Source: Anaerolinea sp. (GTDB taxonomy: Bacteria; Chloroflexota; Anaerolineae; Anaerolineales; Villigracilaceae). From it: a stretch of 64,000 nucleotides of DNA. The stretch spans positions 1-64,000 of the forward strand of contig DYID01000017.1 in assembly GCA_020723805.1 (NCBI GenBank), given 5' to 3'. The translations under genes and the position numbers were made by a program. Below the pieces are notes generated by a model. That model saw only the letters and a list, made by a program, of their open reading frames with translations. It ran no database searches and was not told the DNA's origin. Shown piece after piece: positions 1 to 9,137 of the stretch (position 1 is the stretch's first letter; every line of letters begins with the position of its first letter).

Positions 1-512
1 GTGATGGGGGTTTTGAGTTCGTGCGCCGCCACCGAGATGAAGGCAGACTTGCTGCGGTCCACGCGCGCCAGTTGTTTTTGCGCCTTTTCCATTTCGCTCG
101 AAATGTACGCCACGCGGGTTTCCATTTCGTAGCGCGCCACCACGCCCAGCCCGTAGGTGAAAATCGGAAAGACCGCCGCCAGCAGGTCGAGCGCCTGCTG
201 TTTGGTCAACGTGGTTTTTGCCGCTTGAATGGTCAGCGCCATCATGCGGTTGAGCAAAAATGTGACCTGATACACGCCCGCCGAAAGGTCGGTCTCGGTG
301 GAGGATTTCGCCCAATCGAGCAGAACCGAATCCATCCAAGCCGTGTCCCCGCTGTTGACCGTTTGAGTCAGCAGGTCGAAGAAGCGCTCCAGTTGTTCGT
401 TGAGCCCGGCGCGCATTTCTGCATCCTGCGCCAGTTCCTCTCCCACGAGTTGAATCCACACAGGGCGGATCTTGGCGAGAATTTTCTGAATCGGGGCGGG
501 TTTTCGCGGCAC
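1..512 (-). CDS. Sensor histidine kinase, partial (C-terminus beyond window start); N-terminal helical region then HisKA
   Basis: Reverse-strand translation from GTG at 512: VPRKPAPIQKILAKIRPVWIQLVGEEL...KSAFISVAAHELKTPIT; H-box 'AAHELKTPI'. Open at window edge so absent from the ORF track. Confidence 0.8.
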   Translation of the reverse strand, partial: MPRKPAPIQKILAKIRPVWIQLVGEELAQDAEMRAGLNEQLERFFDLLTQTVNSGDTAWMDSVLLDWAKSSTETDLSAGVYQVTFLLNRMMALTIQAAKTTLTKQQALDLLAAVFPIFTYGLGVVARYEMETRVAYISSEMEKAQKQLARVDRSKSAFISVAAHELKTPI

Positions 513-524
513 GGACGTATTTTA

Positions 525-1433
525 TCAGGGTTGGGCGCTTTGACCTGTCAGCCAGGCAAGCAGCGTTTCGCCCACTGCCTGCAAACTTTGCGGCGAGACC
601 TTGTCCGGCGTATCTGCGAGGGTGTGCCAGTGGGGATAATCAAAGTCAATGATGTCCACTGCCGGAATGCCCGCCTCCAGAAAGGGCGTGTGGTCATCGA
701 GCATGGAAAACTTGTATTCGGGAATGAACACATCCTCGTAACCCAGCGCGTGCGCCGCCGCCCAGATTTCATCGGTCAATTGCGGCGTGGAGTTGCGCTC
801 CTTGTAGATTTGCAAATCGGCGTCGCCGATCATGTCCACAATCACCACCGCCCGCGGTTGAAGCGAATTGTTCTTCACAAACTCGCGCGAACCCAGAATC
901 CAATCCCAGCCCTCGATCCGCCCGTTGTCTTCCGCGTCGAAGAATACCAGCCAGACGGGGACCGTGTCCTGCGGCAGGACGCGCGCCAGTTCGAGCAGCA
1001 CCGCCACGCCCGAAGCCCCATCGTTGGCGCCGGGAACGGGCAGGGAGTGATTTGCCGGGTCAGGGTCGTGGTCGGCAAAGAGGCGCGTATCGTAGTGCGC
1101 TCCCAAAATGACCTGCGGAGGCGCGTCGCCGCGCTTTGCCACAAGATTGAAGACGGGATGCCCCATCGCCTCCGATTCCTGGACCTCCACCTGCCAGCCC
1201 GCCGCTTCGAGTTCCTCTCGCATCCATGCACGGACCTGGGCATGCCCCTCCGACCCGGGCGTCCGCGCCCCGAAACCGACCTGGGTGACCACATCGGCGT
1301 AGGCGCGGTCACCGTCGAATCGGGCAGGGTCAGGCTGCGGCGGAGTCTGAAACGCATAGACGTACCATCCGAGGGTGACGGCGAGCAAAAGTCCGATGAA
1401 TGTCAAATAAACGGCGATGGACTTGTTTTTCAA
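525..1433 (-). CDS. M28-family metallopeptidase / glutaminyl-cyclase-like, membrane anchored
   Basis: N-terminal TM; '[10 protein letters not shown]', '[17 protein letters not shown]', 'FFDAEDNG' M28 motifs. Confidence 0.85.
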   Translation of the reverse strand: MKNKSIAVYLTFIGLLLAVTLGWYVYAFQTPPQPDPARFDGDRAYADVVTQVGFGARTPGSEGHAQVRAWMREELEAAGWQVEVQESEAMGHPVFNLVAKRGDAPPQVILGAHYDTRLFADHDPDPANHSLPVPGANDGASGVAVLLELARVLPQDTVPVWLVFFDAEDNGRIEGWDWILGSREFVKNNSLQPRAVVIVDMIGDADLQIYKERNSTPQLTDEIWAAAHALGYEDVFIPEYKFSMLDDHTPFLEAGIPAVDIIDFDYPHWHTLADTPDKVSPQSLQAVGETLLAWLTGQSAQP

Positions 1434-2767
1434 ACGCGAACCCCGTTGAGAATGGCTTGCAGGTCTGACAGAGCGCGTTCGGCGTATGCTTTGCCGCGCT
1501 CCCGTTTGTGGACTTTAGCGTCGAGCGGCGGCAGGATGCCGAAGTTTGCCTTCATCGGTTGGAAGTCTTTGAGGTCGGCATGGGTGACATAGTGACATAA
1601 CGCGCCGAGCATCGTGGTGGGAGGCAGGGTGAGCGGCTCTTCGCCGTGAAGCAGGCGCGCCGCATTGACGCCCGCCAGCAGACCGGTGGCGATGTTGCCC
1701 ATGTAGCCTTCCACGCCTGTGATCTGACCGGCGAAGAACAGATCGCCGCGCTGACGGAATTGCAGCGTGGGGCGCAGGAGTTTGGGTGAAGTGATGAACG
1801 TGTTGCGGTGCATCTGCCCGTAGCGCAGGAACTCGGCGTTTTCCAAGCCAGGGATCATGCGAAAGACACGCTTTTGTTCCGGGAATTTCAGGTTGGTTTG
1901 AAACCCCACCATGTTATACAGGCTTCCCGCCAGGTTATCCTGCCGCAGCTGCACTACCGCATACGGGCGCTTCCCTGTGCGCGGGTCGCGCAGTCCCACC
2001 GGGCGCATGGGACCGAACGCCAGCGAATCCAAGCCGCGCTCGGCAATGATTTCCACCGGCAGACAGCCCTCGAAGAAATGTCCCGCCTTCACGCCGCTTT
2101 TGATTGCTTCCTCGAAGGCGCGCAGTTCGATGCGTTCCGCGTGCAGGAGCGCTTCCACGAAGGCATAGTATTCCTCTTTCGTCATCGGGCAGTTGATGTA
2201 GTCGCCTTCCTCCTGTTCGCCCGTGCCGTAGCGCGAGGCGCGGAAGGCGATTTCCATGTTGATTGAGTCGGCATGGATGACGGGCGCGATGGCGTCGAAG
2301 AAGAACAGATGCTCCTCGCCGCTCAATGCCGCAATGGATTGCGATAACACCGGCGAAGTCAGCGGTCCGCTGGCAACGATGGCGGGAGTGTGCGGAATCT
2401 CCCGCACCTCCTCGCGGACGATTTCGATGCGGGGATGCGCTTCGATGCGTTCGGTCACTTTGCGGGCGAACAGTTCACGGTCCACCGCCAGCGCACCTCC
2501 GGCTGGCAGCGCCGCTTCTTCCGCGCATTCCAGCAGCATCGAGCCAAGCAGGCGCGCTTCCTCTTTGAGCAAGCCGGAGGCGCGGTCGGGCAGGTTCGAG
2601 CCGAGCGAATTCGAGCAGACGAGTTCTGCCAAGTCGGAAGTCTGATGCGCGCCCGTCTGCATGAGGGGGCGCATCTCGAAGAGGCGCACGTTCAATCCGC
2701 GCTGGGCGGCTTGCCAGGCGGCTTCGCTTCCAGCCAATCCTCCGCCGATGATGATGAGATCGGTCAT
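1430..2767 (-). CDS. trmFO: Methylenetetrahydrofolate--tRNA-(uracil-5-)-methyltransferase TrmFO
   Basis: N-terminal FAD motif '[20 protein letters not shown]', 'VCSNSLGSN', '[20 protein letters not shown]'; 445 aa. Confidence 0.95.
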   Translation of the reverse strand: MTDLIIIGGGLAGSEAAWQAAQRGLNVRLFEMRPLMQTGAHQTSDLAELVCSNSLGSNLPDRASGLLKEEARLLGSMLLECAEEAALPAGGALAVDRELFARKVTERIEAHPRIEIVREEVREIPHTPAIVASGPLTSPVLSQSIAALSGEEHLFFFDAIAPVIHADSINMEIAFRASRYGTGEQEEGDYINCPMTKEEYYAFVEALLHAERIELRAFEEAIKSGVKAGHFFEGCLPVEIIAERGLDSLAFGPMRPVGLRDPRTGKRPYAVVQLRQDNLAGSLYNMVGFQTNLKFPEQKRVFRMIPGLENAEFLRYGQMHRNTFITSPKLLRPTLQFRQRGDLFFAGQITGVEGYMGNIATGLLAGVNAARLLHGEEPLTLPPTTMLGALCHYVTHADLKDFQPMKANFGILPPLDAKVHKRERGKAYAERALSDLQAILNGVRV

Positions 2768-2821
2768 GCTTTGATTCTACCATTTCGCCTTCGTGAATGT
2801 CCCTGCTGTATAATTGTCGCG

Positions 2822-5449
2822 ATGCCTGAAACCTCCGCCATTGATCTGCAACTCAAGGAAGCCAGCCAGTTGACCGGCGCCGCCTGGTCGGCGCTGGTAG
2901 AACGGGAGGCGGGCAAATGGCGCGTGGCGGCGCATTACCGCCTGGGGAAAAAATCGCAATCGGCGCTCCTCAAATTTCTCGAAGAAGCAGAAGTGGATAC
3001 CTGGCTCTCCGGCGCGTTGAGCGGCGGGGTGAGCCGCTCTGTTTCTCTGCCTGCCTCCAGCCCCCTGAAAGCCGGGCGTTTATATGCTTTTCCTTTGCCC
3101 GGCATTTCGCATGTTGTACTTGTCGGCGCAACGCAGCTCAGCAGTGCCGCCCAACGCATTTGGCGGCTGGCGGTGACCGGTATCCGCACCGAGACGCCGC
3201 ATCCTGAGCCATCGCCTGCCTCCTCGGTGGCGGCATCCCTGCTCATGCCGGATTTGGATTCGGAAAGTCCCTATGACCTGCCGCGCGCTCTGCACCGCGC
3301 ACTGGATGCCTTCCTGCGCCTCGTGCCTGTGCAGGGAGCCTGGTTCGCCATCCGCCGCGCCGACTCCCTCGAAATTCGCGCCCAATGGAACGCGCCTGCC
3401 GTAACCGAACTTGTCCTTTCCATAGATGCCCACTCTCTCCTGCGCCGCATGAACCGCAACCTCACGCCCGTCACTGTCCAGCGCGGCGACCTGCTGTGGG
3501 CGCAAATTCCGCATAAGGGATTGAAGTCAAGCACCCAAGCCTGGCTTTGCGTCCCGCTGGTCATCGGTCAGCGGTTGATTGGCGCGGTGGGCATGTGGCG
3601 TTCCTCCGCCTTCAAAGCGGAGGAGTGGAATCGCCTCGTGGACCTGGCGAATCAGATTGCGCCGGCGCTCGAAACGCTGATTACCTTTGCCGAGATGGCG
3701 GGACATTTGCGCCGCCTTGCCATGCTGAACGACTTTGCCCTCACTGTCTCCACCGGGCGCAGCCTCGACCAGATTGCGAAGCGTCTGTTTGCCTTGCTTT
3801 CGCGGGCTTTCGGCACCGAGTTGATTGTGCTGGATTTGTTCTCTTCCAACGAACAGGTGCTTCAGGAATATCGCATGGAAAGCGGAAACCTGGTCTCCAT
3901 CCTGCGCGGCGCGGAGGATCACCCGCTCTCCCGCCTGTTGACCAGCGACCAGATGATGCGGTTGAGCGATGCCCAGGCAGAATCGGCGCTGCCCCTCTAT
4001 CATGGTGCGCTTTCCGGCATCTATGTGCCGTTGCGCCTGCGTGGTCAGCCCATTGGAGCGTTGAGCGTGGAGAGCCGGCGGCAGAACGCCTTCAGCCCCT
4101 ACGATGAAAGCCTGTTGATTGTGCTTGCCAGTCACCTTGCCAGTCTGGCGGATTACACGCGCGTCCGTGAAGAAGCGGAGGGGAGGGCGCGCAACCTGGG
4201 GGTGATTCATGAAGTCGTTCAACAGATTGTCGGGTTGACCGATCCGCGTCAGGTGGCGGAATCCACTGCCAGCCTGCTGGCGCGATATTTTTCTTATGAA
4301 CTTACGGCGGTTTTCATCGCCGATGAAAACGGCAGCCTGACCATCGGCGGCTTTGGCGGCGTCAGCCCAAATGTGGTGCGGCGGGCGATGAAATCCATCA
4401 CCTATCCGCTGCGGGGCGGCATTAGCGGCTACGTCTTCGAAAGCGGACGCGGTGTGCTGGTCAACGACGTGCTTCAGGACGAACGCTATACGCCCATCAA
4501 AGGCTGGCAGGCTGGCTCCGAGATGTGCGTCCCCATCCGCGATGCCTCGAAGGTGCTGGGCGTCATCAACGTAGAGAGCAGTTCGCGCAACGCCTTCACG
4601 CACAACGATTACATTGCCCTCGAGTCGCTGGCGGGTATTCTGGCGGCGGTCATCACCAGCGCCGACCAATACCAGCGCCTGCAAGAGACCATCTACCAAT
4701 TGCGCGAAACCGAAATGGAACTCAACGCCCGCATGGAGGCGCAGCGGCTGGCAGAAAACCGCCTCGTCCAAGCCGCCAAACTGGCGGCGGTGGGCGAGAT
4801 GGCGGCGGGCATCGCTCATGAGTTGAACAATCCTCTCACCTCGGTGACCGGTTTCGCCGAACTCGTCATGAACGACCTGCCTGCTGATTCGCCTCTGCGC
4901 GCCGACCTTGACCTGGTCATCCGCGAGGCGCGCCGCGCGCGCGACGTGGTCCGCCGCCTGCTCGATTTTGCCCGTCAGAGTGAGAGCGCCCGCGCCAATG
5001 CCTCCTTGAACAAAGTGGTCGAAGACGTGGTGGCGCTCACGCGCCATCTCCTCCACACAAACGGAGTAGAATTACGCCTAAATTTGCAGGAGGATTTACC
5101 CTGGGTTTCCATGGACGAAAATCAAATGAAACAAGTCCTGCTCAATCTTGTTCACAACGCCCTGCAAGCCATGCCGGGCGGCGGGGAGTTGGAGATTCGG
5201 ACCGCCGCTTTCCAAAAAGTAGGGCGTGATGGCGTCCTGGTATCGGTGCGCGATAGCGGCGTGGGCATTCCGCCGGAGATTCAGACGCGCATCTTCGAAC
5301 CGTTCTTCACCACCAAAGCCAGCCGCGGCGGAACAGGCTTGGGACTTTCCGTCACCTACGGCATCGTCTCCGCGCACGGCGGCGAAATCGAACTCATCAG
5401 CCAGCCCGGCGCAGGCTCCACCTTCACCGTCTGGCTCCCGAAAGGATAG
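2822..5449 (+). CDS. Multi-GAF sensor histidine kinase (GAFs-HisKA-HATPase_c)
   Basis: ATG at 2822 (MPETSAIDLQLKEAS) just downstream of TATAAT; 'GIAHELNNPLTSVTGFAEL', 'NLVHNALQAMPGG', 'DSGVGIPPEI', 'GTGLGLSV'. The 2390 start in the track is an upstream extension. Confidence 0.9.
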   Translation: MPETSAIDLQLKEASQLTGAAWSALVEREAGKWRVAAHYRLGKKSQSALLKFLEEAEVDTWLSGALSGGVSRSVSLPASSPLKAGRLYAFPLPGISHVVLVGATQLSSAAQRIWRLAVTGIRTETPHPEPSPASSVAASLLMPDLDSESPYDLPRALHRALDAFLRLVPVQGAWFAIRRADSLEIRAQWNAPAVTELVLSIDAHSLLRRMNRNLTPVTVQRGDLLWAQIPHKGLKSSTQAWLCVPLVIGQRLIGAVGMWRSSAFKAEEWNRLVDLANQIAPALETLITFAEMAGHLRRLAMLNDFALTVSTGRSLDQIAKRLFALLSRAFGTELIVLDLFSSNEQVLQEYRMESGNLVSILRGAEDHPLSRLLTSDQMMRLSDAQAESALPLYHGALSGIYVPLRLRGQPIGALSVESRRQNAFSPYDESLLIVLASHLASLADYTRVREEAEGRARNLGVIHEVVQQIVGLTDPRQVAESTASLLARYFSYELTAVFIADENGSLTIGGFGGVSPNVVRRAMKSITYPLRGGISGYVFESGRGVLVNDVLQDERYTPIKGWQAGSEMCVPIRDASKVLGVINVESSSRNAFTHNDYIALESLAGILAAVITSADQYQRLQETIYQLRETEMELNARMEAQRLAENRLVQAAKLAAVGEMAAGIAHELNNPLTSVTGFAELVMNDLPADSPLRADLDLVIREARRARDVVRRLLDFARQSESARANASLNKVVEDVVALTRHLLHTNGVELRLNLQEDLPWVSMDENQMKQVLLNLVHNALQAMPGGGELEIRTAAFQKVGRDGVLVSVRDSGVGIPPEIQTRIFEPFFTTKASRGGTGLGLSVTYGIVSAHGGEIELISQPGAGSTFTVWLPKG

Positions 5450-5458
5450 GGGATTTGC

Positions 5459-7039
5459 ATGGAATCTGCCTCCGTACTTGTCGTTGACGACGAACCCGGC
5501 ATCGCCTTGTTGTGCAACCGCGTCCTGACGCGCGCCGGTTACGAAGTCCAATCCGAAACCAACCCCCGCGCCGCCGTCGAGATTCTCGGTCAGCGCCGCT
5601 TCGACCTGCTGCTTGTGGACATCCGCATGCCCGAAGTGGACGGCTTCGATGTCATCCATCGCGCCAAACGCGCCCAGCCCGATATTGCCGTGCTGGTGAT
5701 GACCGGCTTCGGCACCGTCGAGACCGCCATCCGCGCCCTGCGTCAGGGAGTGGATGGGCTGCTGCTCAAACCGTTCGAAAAAGGCGACGAATTGGTCGCG
5801 GCGGTGGAGCAGGCGCTCACCGACAACCGCCGCAAGCGCGAAACCGCCCGCGCCCAGGCGCTGCGTCCCCTCTTCGACGCCACCGAGCGGCTGTTCTCCG
5901 AGACCGACACCGAAAAACTCCATCCCCTCATCGTGGACACCATCTGCGAACACCTGCAATGTCCCAATGCCGCGTTTTACCAGGCGGAAGCAGATGGCTT
6001 TACGCTGGTCGCCAAACGAGGCAGTGTCCTGCCGCTGGAGAGTTTTGCCGGCGACCTCCTGCGCCGCGTGGCGTCAGATGGGAAACCGATCCTCGTCAAC
6101 GCAACAGGACCGGGGGAGAAAGAGGCGCAGGCGCTTCTTTCGGACCTCAAACTGGGCGCCGCCATCCTCATCCCGATTGCACGCTCGGGCTTGAACGCCG
6201 TCTTGTTCGCCGCCAGAGACGCCGGCACCGCATCCTTCCGCGGCGCCGATTTGGAGTTATTCCACATCCTCGCCCGGCAGTCGCTGGTGGCGTTGGAAAA
6301 CGCCCGCCTCTACGCCGACCTGCGCGCCTACGTGCGCAAAGTGGAAGAATCCCAACAGGCGCTGCTGCGCTCCGAAAAAATGGCGGCGGCTGGCAGGCTG
6401 ACGGCTTCCATCGCCCACGAGGTCAACAACCCTCTGCAGTCCGTGCAGAACTGCCTGCACCTTGCCGGGCGCGAAGACCTGCCGGCAGAGAAACGCAAAC
6501 AATACTTCGAACTGGCGCGCTCCGAACTCGAGCGCCTGATGAAAACCATGCACCGCATGTTGGACTTCTACCGCCCCGGTTCGGTCAAAATGGAAAAGGT
6601 GGATGTGCTGGAGCTGCTGAAGCACGTGCTCAGCCTCACCTCCCAACAGTTGGGGCAGCGGCATATCGAAGTCATCGCCGACCTGCCCGAATCCCTGCCG
6701 CCGGTTCTTGCGGTGAGCAGTCAGATTCAACAGATTTTCATCAACCTGATACTCAACGCCTTCGACGTGATGCCCGGCGGAGGCGCTCTCATGGTCCGCG
6801 CCAAAGCGCTGGAAAACGGCGTGGAAATTCAGTTCGAGGATACCGGTCCCGGCATCCCTGAAGAACTGCGCAATAACATTTTCGAACCGTTCTTCAGCAC
6901 CAAAGAGGGCGGCACAGGCTTGGGGCTGACAGTGAGTTACAATATTGTCACCGCGCACGGCGGCACACTGGACATTGTGAAAGGAAACGGCGATGGCGCT
7001 TGTTTCCGCTTATTTCTACCCAAGGGAGATGTATCATGA
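5459..7039 (+). CDS. REC-GAF-HisKA-HATPase hybrid histidine kinase
   Basis: 'VLVVDDEPGIALL', 'DLLLVDIRMPEVDGF', 'SIAHEVNNPLQSVQN', 'GTGLGLTVSYNIV'. Confidence 0.9.
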   Translation: MESASVLVVDDEPGIALLCNRVLTRAGYEVQSETNPRAAVEILGQRRFDLLLVDIRMPEVDGFDVIHRAKRAQPDIAVLVMTGFGTVETAIRALRQGVDGLLLKPFEKGDELVAAVEQALTDNRRKRETARAQALRPLFDATERLFSETDTEKLHPLIVDTICEHLQCPNAAFYQAEADGFTLVAKRGSVLPLESFAGDLLRRVASDGKPILVNATGPGEKEAQALLSDLKLGAAILIPIARSGLNAVLFAARDAGTASFRGADLELFHILARQSLVALENARLYADLRAYVRKVEESQQALLRSEKMAAAGRLTASIAHEVNNPLQSVQNCLHLAGREDLPAEKRKQYFELARSELERLMKTMHRMLDFYRPGSVKMEKVDVLELLKHVLSLTSQQLGQRHIEVIADLPESLPPVLAVSSQIQQIFINLILNAFDVMPGGGALMVRAKALENGVEIQFEDTGPGIPEELRNNIFEPFFSTKEGGTGLGLTVSYNIVTAHGGTLDIVKGNGDGACFRLFLPKGDVS

Positions 7040-7770
7040 AACCCAACATCCTTGTCGTTGACGATGAACCTGTCGCTCGTCAGTCGCTTTCGGACATCCT
7101 GCGTCTCGAAGGGTATGCGGTCAGCGCCGTGCCGAACGGACAGGCGGCGGTCGAATACGTCCGCACGCACCCCATTGACCTGATGGTGGTGGACTTGCGT
7201 ATGCCCGGCATGGACGGGCTGGAGGTGGTGCAGGTGATCAACCAGATTTCGCCGGAGACGGAAGTCATCCTGCTCACTGCCTATGGCACGACCGAATCCG
7301 CCATCCAGGCGCTGCGCCTGCGCGTGCATGACTATCTGCTCAAGCCGGCGTCTCCCTCGCAGGTCATCAACAGCGTCAAAAAAGGACTGGCGCGGCGGGA
7401 TGCCCGCCTGAAGGCAAAGGGCGGCACCGCCTCGGCAGATGTGGAAGAAGCGCCGCTCGAGTTTTCCCTCCCAGATGGCACGCGCGTTGACCTCTCCCGC
7501 CGCCTGATTCAGAAAAAAGACCAATTGATTCACCTGACACCCGCCGAGGGACGCCTCTTGCGCGTCCTCATCGAGAACCCGGGGCGCGTCTATACCCACC
7601 GCGAACTGGTCCTGCTGGTGCAGGGCTACGACACCTCCCAGCGCGAAGCCCCGGAGATTCTGCGTCCGCTGGTCAGCCGCTTGCGCCACAAATTGGACGC
7701 CTTCCCGGCGTTGGCGCGGGCAATCGTCAGCGTGAGGGGAACGGGGTATTTGTACGAAATGGAAAAATAG
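7036..7770 (+). CDS. Response regulator, REC + winged-helix (OmpR-like)
   Basis: ATG at 7036 overlaps upstream stop (ATGA); 'ILVVDDEPVARQSL', 'LMVVDLRMPGMDG', C-terminal wHTH '...LTPAEGRLLRVLIENPGRVYTHRELV...VRGTGYLYEM'. Confidence 0.9.
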   Translation: MKPNILVVDDEPVARQSLSDILRLEGYAVSAVPNGQAAVEYVRTHPIDLMVVDLRMPGMDGLEVVQVINQISPETEVILLTAYGTTESAIQALRLRVHDYLLKPASPSQVINSVKKGLARRDARLKAKGGTASADVEEAPLEFSLPDGTRVDLSRRLIQKKDQLIHLTPAEGRLLRVLIENPGRVYTHRELVLLVQGYDTSQREAPEILRPLVSRLRHKLDAFPALARAIVSVRGTGYLYEMEK

Positions 7771-7779
7771 CATGATGCC

Positions 7780-7810
7780 ACAGACCTCCGCTTCCAAGCC
7801 GGAGGTCTGT
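7780..7810 (+). terminator. Perfect 11-bp stem hairpin after response regulator gene
   Basis: ACAGACCTCCG-cttccaagc-CGGAGGTCTGT starting 10 nt after the stop; no strong T-tract. Confidence 0.5.
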
Positions 7811-7824
7811 GATTTAATCCAATG

Positions 7825-7846
7825 TTACGCAATTTTCTTGTAAGCG
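7825..7846 (-). repeat. Degenerate partial copy of the 72-bp element end
   Basis: TTACGCAATTTTCTTGTAAGCG versus TTACGCAGTTTTCTCGTAGCG at 7984. Confidence 0.45.
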
Positions 7847-7983
7847 GTCGTTCGAAATAGATTTTATGTGTAGGGGGCGTTCTCCCCTGCCGCCGCCTGC
7901 CAGGGCTGGTGTAATATCTCTTTCGGCGTAAGAGAACGCCGAGTACGCGCAAGAATTTCTAAAGAATTACGACCGGCTACATA

Positions 7984-8055
7984 TTACGCAGTTTTCTCGT
8001 AGCGTGACATTCATGTCGCCTGAAAACACAAGGTAAAGCTCGCGCTACCGCCTAA
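7984..8055 (-). repeat. 72-bp palindromic intergenic element, copy 1
   Basis: Aligns without gaps (61/72 by hand count) to reverse complement of 56731-56802. Confidence 0.75.
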
Positions 8056-8063
8056 GGTAAGGT

Positions 8064-9005
8064 TTAATGCCTGTAAAAATCGGAGGGGAAATCGGGCGGC
8101 TGCAGCCAGGATAAAAGTCCTTTGGTGTGAAGCGGGCGGCTGACCGGCTTCTCGAACCACACCAGCAGCAGGCTGACGCCCAATCCCGCTGTCCCCATCC
8201 ATTGCCAGCGGGTGAGAGTCTCGCCAAGCAAGATATGACTGAATGTGATGGCAACCAGCAGTTCGGAGAGACCGAGCAGGGCGGTTTGCATTCCGCCGAT
8301 GTTTTTGACCCCCAGAAAAAGCATCAGCCGCGAGCCGAAGGTGACTGCCGTCAGTCCCAGCACGGGCAGCCAGGGAGGGTCAAGCGGAGGCGGGGGGCTG
8401 GCAATGAAATAAGCGGGAACGACGACAGCGCTCATTGCCAGCAGAGTGTACACGGTCACGGTGGGGGCGGGAACGTCATACAGAACCCGTTGATTGACCG
8501 GCAAGTGCAGGGCGTAAAGCGCGGCGGAAATCAGCATGAAGACCACCCCGGTCAGATTGATGCTTCCCGAGTCGACCTTGGTGAGCAGAAACGCCGAAAA
8601 GCCCGCAATGACGATGCGGACGACGGTCAACTTCGAGGGCGGCTGTCCGTCCAGCTGCAGCCAGAACGCCACGAAGAAGGGATAGAGCGCATAGAGCATT
8701 TGCGCCACGCTGGCGTTCAATTTACTCAACCCCACATAGTAAAAGATCGAGCCAATACCGTTGAGTGCGCCAGCCAGAAGACATCCATATAACCCCGCCG
8801 GGTAAATGTACAAATACTGACGGCGGAAGAAGAGCATAAGCAGCACCAAAAGCGCGGTTGCCATGGTCGTGCGAAGCGCCACCACCGCATAGGGTGAAAA
8901 CTGCCCCGCTCCCATGGCGGCTTTGCCGAACACAGGCGCCATGCCGATGAGCGCGGCGGAGAGTAGTGCGGCGCTGATACCTTGGGAGCGATTTTTCTTC
9001 GACAA
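8064..9005 (-). CDS. EamA/DMT-family transporter
   Basis: About 10 hydrophobic helices with two EamA-like repeats ('...YALYPFFVAFWLQLDGQ...', '...LGLSELLVAITFSHILLGE'). Confidence 0.8.
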   Translation of the reverse strand: MSKKNRSQGISAALLSAALIGMAPVFGKAAMGAGQFSPYAVVALRTTMATALLVLLMLFFRRQYLYIYPAGLYGCLLAGALNGIGSIFYYVGLSKLNASVAQMLYALYPFFVAFWLQLDGQPPSKLTVVRIVIAGFSAFLLTKVDSGSINLTGVVFMLISAALYALHLPVNQRVLYDVPAPTVTVYTLLAMSAVVVPAYFIASPPPPLDPPWLPVLGLTAVTFGSRLMLFLGVKNIGGMQTALLGLSELLVAITFSHILLGETLTRWQWMGTAGLGVSLLLVWFEKPVSRPLHTKGLLSWLQPPDFPSDFYRH

Positions 9006-9137
9006 CTTGGCACCGGCTTTCGATGTGTGACGGCTGGCAATTGACTGCCCGCCGGTTCGAACGAAAAATCCCAGAAGGTTTTAGGCGCAATCAACCGTTT
9101 CTGCAAGTGAATTTACTGCAACCTTCGGGATCATTCG

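Noticed and set aside
21-1592. 523-aa + strand ORF
   Set aside because: Antisense to well-supported histidine kinase, M28 peptidase and trmFO genes; Arg/His-rich composition typical of shadow ORFs in GC-rich DNA.
2390-2821. N-terminal extension of the GAF kinase ORF
   Set aside because: Antisense to trmFO with no domain similarity; ATG at 2822 directly follows a TATAAT and gives a sensible start.
3527-5056. 509-aa minus-strand ORF
   Set aside because: Antisense shadow of the GAF kinase.
5512-6861. 449-aa + ORF in another frame of the REC-GAF kinase
   Set aside because: Arg/Pro-rich frame overlap, no motifs.
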